In this document: piece by piece, positions 15,304 to 18,033 of the stretch
Layout of the letters: every line of letters starts with the position of its first letter
Numbering within the stretch: the stretch's first letter is position 1
Source of the DNA: Clostridium sp. NkU-1
GTDB lineage: Bacteria; Bacillota_A; Clostridia; Lachnospirales; Lachnospiraceae
Direction: 5' to 3'
Assembly (NCBI GenBank): GCA_001312405.1
Contig: BBDR01000029.1
Span: forward strand, 1-18,033
Length of the DNA: 18,033 nucleotides
Notes under the pieces: model-generated
Told to the model about the DNA's origin: nothing
Seen by the model: only the letters and a program-made list of their open reading frames with translations
Databases searched by the model: none
Position numbers and translations under genes: made by a program

Positions 15304-17048
15304 TTACTGTTCAGTAATTTTAAACTTATTTACTTCTTCACGCAGCAAATTGGCCTGCGCGGAAAGCTCTTCACTGGAAGCAGAACTTTGCTCGGCCGTG
15401 GCTGCATTGCTCTGAACTACCGCAGATATCTGCGTAATGCCATAAGTTACCTGATTAATGGCAATGGTCTGTTCACGGGATGTGGTTTCCACTGACTCCA
15501 TGAGTCACGCACATGCCTGGCCTGGCTTGAAACATCCATGAGAATGTCCGCATTTTCCTGGGCCGTGTTCATTCCCTCTTTAACAGCATTAGAGGCGTTT
15601 TTAATCAATACTGCCGTCCGTTTCGCAGCCTGAGCTGCCTGGGCGGCAAGGCCGCGGACTTCTTCAGCCACAATGGCAAACCCTTTGCCTGCCTCACCTG
15701 CACGGGCAGCCTCCACTGCCGCATTCAGTGCCAGCAGATTTGTCTGAAAAGCGATTCCATCCATATCCTTAGTAATTTTCCCTATTTCATCTGAGGTCAT
15801 TTTAATCTCATCCATTGCCGTTAGCATCTGTTTCATTTTATCATTGCTATTTTCTACCCGCTCTACGGTCTGTTCTGCATACCCGGTTGCTTTTTCTATA
15901 TGTGCAGAGCTTTGCTCCACCTGCGTGGAAATCTCTGTAATTGATGCAGAAAGCTGTTCAATGGTCCCAGCCTGCTCCGCAGCTCCCGAAGCCAGAGCCT
16001 GCGCAGCGTCAGCCACCTGGGAAGAACCTGCGCTCACCAGATCTGCCGACTGGTGGATGGCCCGCAGCGTCCTGTTAAGCTGCTGATGAATCAGAAGAAG
16101 GGAATCGCGGATTGGCGCAAAATCACCAGAATATTCCTTTTCCACCGGAAGAGTCATATCGCCCTGGGCCAAATGCTCCAAATGTATGGTAATATCATTA
16201 ACCACATCGGCCATCCTGATAATCAGCTCATCGGTTGCACGGGACAGTACTTCCATCTCGTCCTTTGTCCGGCAGACAGGCACCGGAGGCGTATGTACAT
16301 CTCCCGCTGCCAAAAGCTTTAGACGGCCTGCAATAGGGCTTAGTGGCGCGGTTATGCGATTCAACTGGATGGCCAGAACCAAAAGGCCGGTCACGCAGAT
16401 GCCCGCTGAAACTCCAAGAAGCAGCAATATTTCAAATATTTTCTGCTTTTGGTAGCCTGCAACGGCTCTGTCAATATCATCAATATAATTACCCGTGCTG
16501 ATATACCAGTCATAAGGTTCAAATTTTAAGGTATATGCCCTCTTTGAGAATATGCCATCCTGTCCCGGCTTGGTAAAGTAATAATTGGTATATCCGCCGC
16601 CAGGCTTTGAACCATTCCCGATTAAATTACGAATATAGTAATCTCCGGCCAGATCCTGTTCATTATACCGCTTTTTCCCTTCGTAATCAGGATTCATATG
16701 TATGGCGCACAATCCGGTAGATGTATCCGCCCAGAAATAGCCTGTTCCATTGTTGTAACGGGTATCCCGCACAATGCTTTCCGCATTTTTTTCGTGCTTC
16801 CAGCTCTGTAATCTCACCATTTTCATAGCGTTTATAATTGGCCTCTAACTCGCTGACAAGACTTTCCACCACTGTTTTGATATTTGTATCAAACTTTGAT
16901 AGCTTGAATCAATCCAATTCTGATACGCACGATTCAAGCTTACGTAAAAGATCCCCGTCAACAGGAAAATTGTGCTGAAAACCAAAACACTTACAAATAA
17001 AATGAGCTTACCTCTTACCTGCAATCTGTATCTTTTCTGTTCTACCAT
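15304..17048 (-). pseudogene. methyl-accepting chemotaxis protein with Cache sensor (three frameshifts)
   Basis: A transmembrane chemoreceptor, about 581 residues when corrected. The ATG at 17046-17048 has GGAGGAGGCACAGC before it and gives MVEQKRYRLQVRGKLILF. TM1 (about 13-37) is followed by an extracellular single-Cache-like domain ([33 protein letters not shown]), then TM2 ([20 protein letters not shown]), HAMP, and a signalling domain with [40 protein letters not shown] and [18 protein letters not shown]. The C-terminus ends NKFKITEQ with no CheR-binding pentapeptide. Breaks: a missing base near 16875 ([15 protein letters not shown] expected), the T7 run 16786-16792 where six bases restore [12 protein letters not shown], and a missing base near 15502 ([12 protein letters not shown] expected). 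The ligand is unknown. Confidence 0.87.
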
Positions 17049-17089
17049 GCTGTGCCTCCTCCATGATTGCATAAGTTTTTCTATGAAAT

Positions 17090-17118
17090 ATCATACCTCG
17101 CCAGCGAAATTTGTGCAA
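17090..17118 (-). promoter_or_regulatory. candidate chemoreceptor promoter
   Basis: On the minus strand TTGCAC (17113-17118), a 17-base spacer and TATGAT (17090-17095), about 40 bases upstream of the chemoreceptor start. The -10 is good; the -35 matches only in its first three bases. No sigma-D -10 match is seen here. Confidence 0.4.
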
Positions 17119-17157
17119 TGCAACTTCTTTCAGAGCTGTGAGGAACTATTCAGGGTT

Positions 17158-17179
17158 TTATTCCATTTCGTTGGAATAA
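17158..17179. repeat. perfect 8-bp inverted repeat upstream of the chemoreceptor
   Basis: TTATTCCA, six-base centre TTTCGT, TGGAATAA. It lies about 40 bases upstream of the candidate -35, so it could be an operator for a dimeric regulator. It lacks a T-tract expected of a terminator. Confidence 0.4.
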
Positions 17180-17332
17180 TGTGGAAAATCGACAAATTTT
17201 TTTAGACATTTGTACCACACCAGTAATATAACCTGTTTTTAATGCCATAACCATGCAAGAATACAATTTAGATTAGATAATTATCAGATATAAAGCATTT
17301 GACAAGCAGGTATATGGGATTTCGTAAAAAAC

Positions 17333-17400
17333 AAATTATCCCGAAGTTTTCACGAACACTTTAATTATATAAAGTATTTGGCTAAACTTCGGGATAATTT
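17333..17400. terminator. bidirectional terminator behind the collagen-like gene
   Basis: A perfect 17-bp inverted repeat: 17333-17349 pairs with 17384-17400 (core ATTATCCCGAAG/CTTCGGGATAAT). The 34-base centre is A/T-rich. On the minus strand it ends in TTTGTTTTTTAC, on the plus strand in TTTTTATAAAAT. It closes the collagen-like gene about 40 bases after its stop. The rest of 17180-17439 holds no gene that I can support. Confidence 0.75.
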
Positions 17401-17439
17401 TTATAAAATAATTAAACTTGAGATTACGGTCCGCTTATG

Positions 17440-18033
17440 CTATGCAATCCTGTGAACAGACCATACGATTCCTCCTGTATTGGCTCCTCCCAGGTTCAGA
17501 TTTAAGGACAAACCGCTTGATACATAAAACAGACCCACAACGTCACCGCTATTTAATGTTGCATCGCCAGCCAGGGTTACTGTTCCATTTCCCAATACAG
17601 CCCTTAAAGTCAGGGCAATCAGGCTGATGTTTAAAAGGGGGAATAGCCCGCTCACAATCGTAGTAACTGTGGGTGATGTCCTCGATACTGCAAAAGACGG
17701 ATTTACATTGCTTCCAATGGAACCTGTTATTGCCACTGTTGTGGAGTAGTTAATAGTTGCCTTTATAGAATATCTTCCTGTTGCAGGTACTGTAAAGTTT
17801 CCTGTTGTAGCATTAAAACTGGCATCTCCATAATAAGGAGCAGTTGTGGCCCAGTTTGTTATTTGAGTATCTGATGATACTGATAGGGAAGATACGAATG
17901 CAGAGAATCCGGTTGTGGCAAAAATCGGGCCGGTTGGACCCGTAACTCCTTGCGGGCCAGTTGGACCGGTTGCTCCCTGCGGACCGGTTGGACCAGTTGC
18001 TCCCTGTGGACCTGTCGGGCCGGTAACTCCTTG
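17440..18033 (-). CDS. collagen-like surface or exosporium protein, C-terminal part
   Basis: The last 197 residues of a protein whose N-terminus is beyond the right edge. It enters as Gly-x-y collagen repeats, [18 protein letters not shown] and similar, ending in GPI, then continues into a C-terminal domain of about 160 residues. That domain is rich in Ser, Thr, Ala and Val, with [20 protein letters not shown] and [14 protein letters not shown], as in C1q/TNF-like jelly-roll caps of BclA-type spore surface proteins, and ends WSVHRIA. The frame is open to the window edge with no internal start needed. Such proteins form trimers on the spore exosporium or cell surface. Followed by a strong terminator. 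Which surface it occupies cannot be told from this part. Confidence 0.88.
   Translation of the reverse strand, partial: QGVTGPTGPQGATGPTGPQGATGPTGPQGVTGPTGPIFATTGFSAFVSSLSVSSDTQITNWATTAPYYGDASFNATTGNFTVPATGRYSIKATINYSTTVAITGSIGSNVNPSFAVSRTSPTVTTIVSGLFPLLNISLIALTLRAVLGNGTVTLAGDATLNSGDVVGLFYVSSGLSLNLNLGGANTGGIVWSVHRIA
17926..18033 (-). repeat. 27-bp tandem repeats encoding collagen-like Gly-Pro-Thr units
   Basis: The same 9-residue unit, GPTGPQGAT or GPTGPQGVT, recurs in steps of 27 bases up to the window edge, with near-identical codons (for example GGTCCAACTGG and GGTCCAACCGG). Copy number is likely to vary between strains, and assemblies may collapse it. Confidence 0.85.

Noticed and set aside
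17290..17330. A second possible promoter with TTGTCA upstream of the chemoreceptor
   Set aside because: The -35 is good but no convincing -10 occurs at 16-18 bases, and it is about 250 bases from the start with the inverted repeat between.
17926..18033. CRISPR array
   Set aside because: The 27-base units are directly adjacent without spacers and encode Gly-Pro-Thr collagen repeats in frame.
1..18033. Insertion sequences, phage genes, tRNA or rRNA genes
   Set aside because: I saw no transposase or integrase motifs, terminal inverted repeats, or structural RNA sequence on either strand.

Overview
The window looks like a chromosome segment of a motile, spore-forming, low-to-moderate GC anaerobic Firmicute, most likely in the Lachnospiraceae/Clostridium group. 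The reasons are A/T-rich genes with strong AGGAGG-type ribosome binding sites, a short Hag/FliC-type flagellin, a YjfB-like motility protein behind a sigma-D-like -10 element, a chemoreceptor, an OmpR-family two-component pair, KduI, and the C-terminus of a collagen-like surface or spore-coat protein. All genes I accept are on the minus strand, so transcription runs from high to low coordinates.

Right side (about 10,070-18,033), in transcription order: a collagen-like protein whose N-terminus is outside the window (17440-18033) and its bidirectional terminator; a Cache/HAMP chemoreceptor broken by three frameshifts (15304-17048); kduI with its own promoter and terminator; an OmpR/PhoB-type response regulator and histidine kinase; a YjfB-like protein; a structured leader of several hundred bases; and flagellin (10122-10967).

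Left side (1-10,043): directly behind the flagellin terminator a tight operon of nine genes runs off the left edge. Gaps are at most about 30 bp, and two junctions overlap. The order is a family-2 glycosyltransferase with TPR-like repeats, a xylose-isomerase-like TIM barrel fused to a small Rossmann-like domain, a second xylose-isomerase-like TIM barrel, a TagD-like cytidylyltransferase fused to a Gfo/Idh/MocA oxidoreductase, a glycerophosphodiester phosphodiesterase, a class II aldolase, an FGGY kinase, an iron-containing alcohol dehydrogenase, a LicC-like nucleotidyltransferase, and the first 50 codons of a probable CDP-glycerol glycerophosphotransferase. Read together, these look like a pathway that makes a CDP-activated polyol or similar phosphate-linked group and attaches it to a flagellin glycan. 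The function and order of reactions are inference.

Six genes are interrupted by single-base frameshifts. I count ten +1 changes, every one in an A/T run of 6-8 bases, and four -1 changes. Each gene regains a full family-length product after correction. This may be a sequencing artefact, genuine decay, or length variation at homopolymers; the sequence alone cannot decide.
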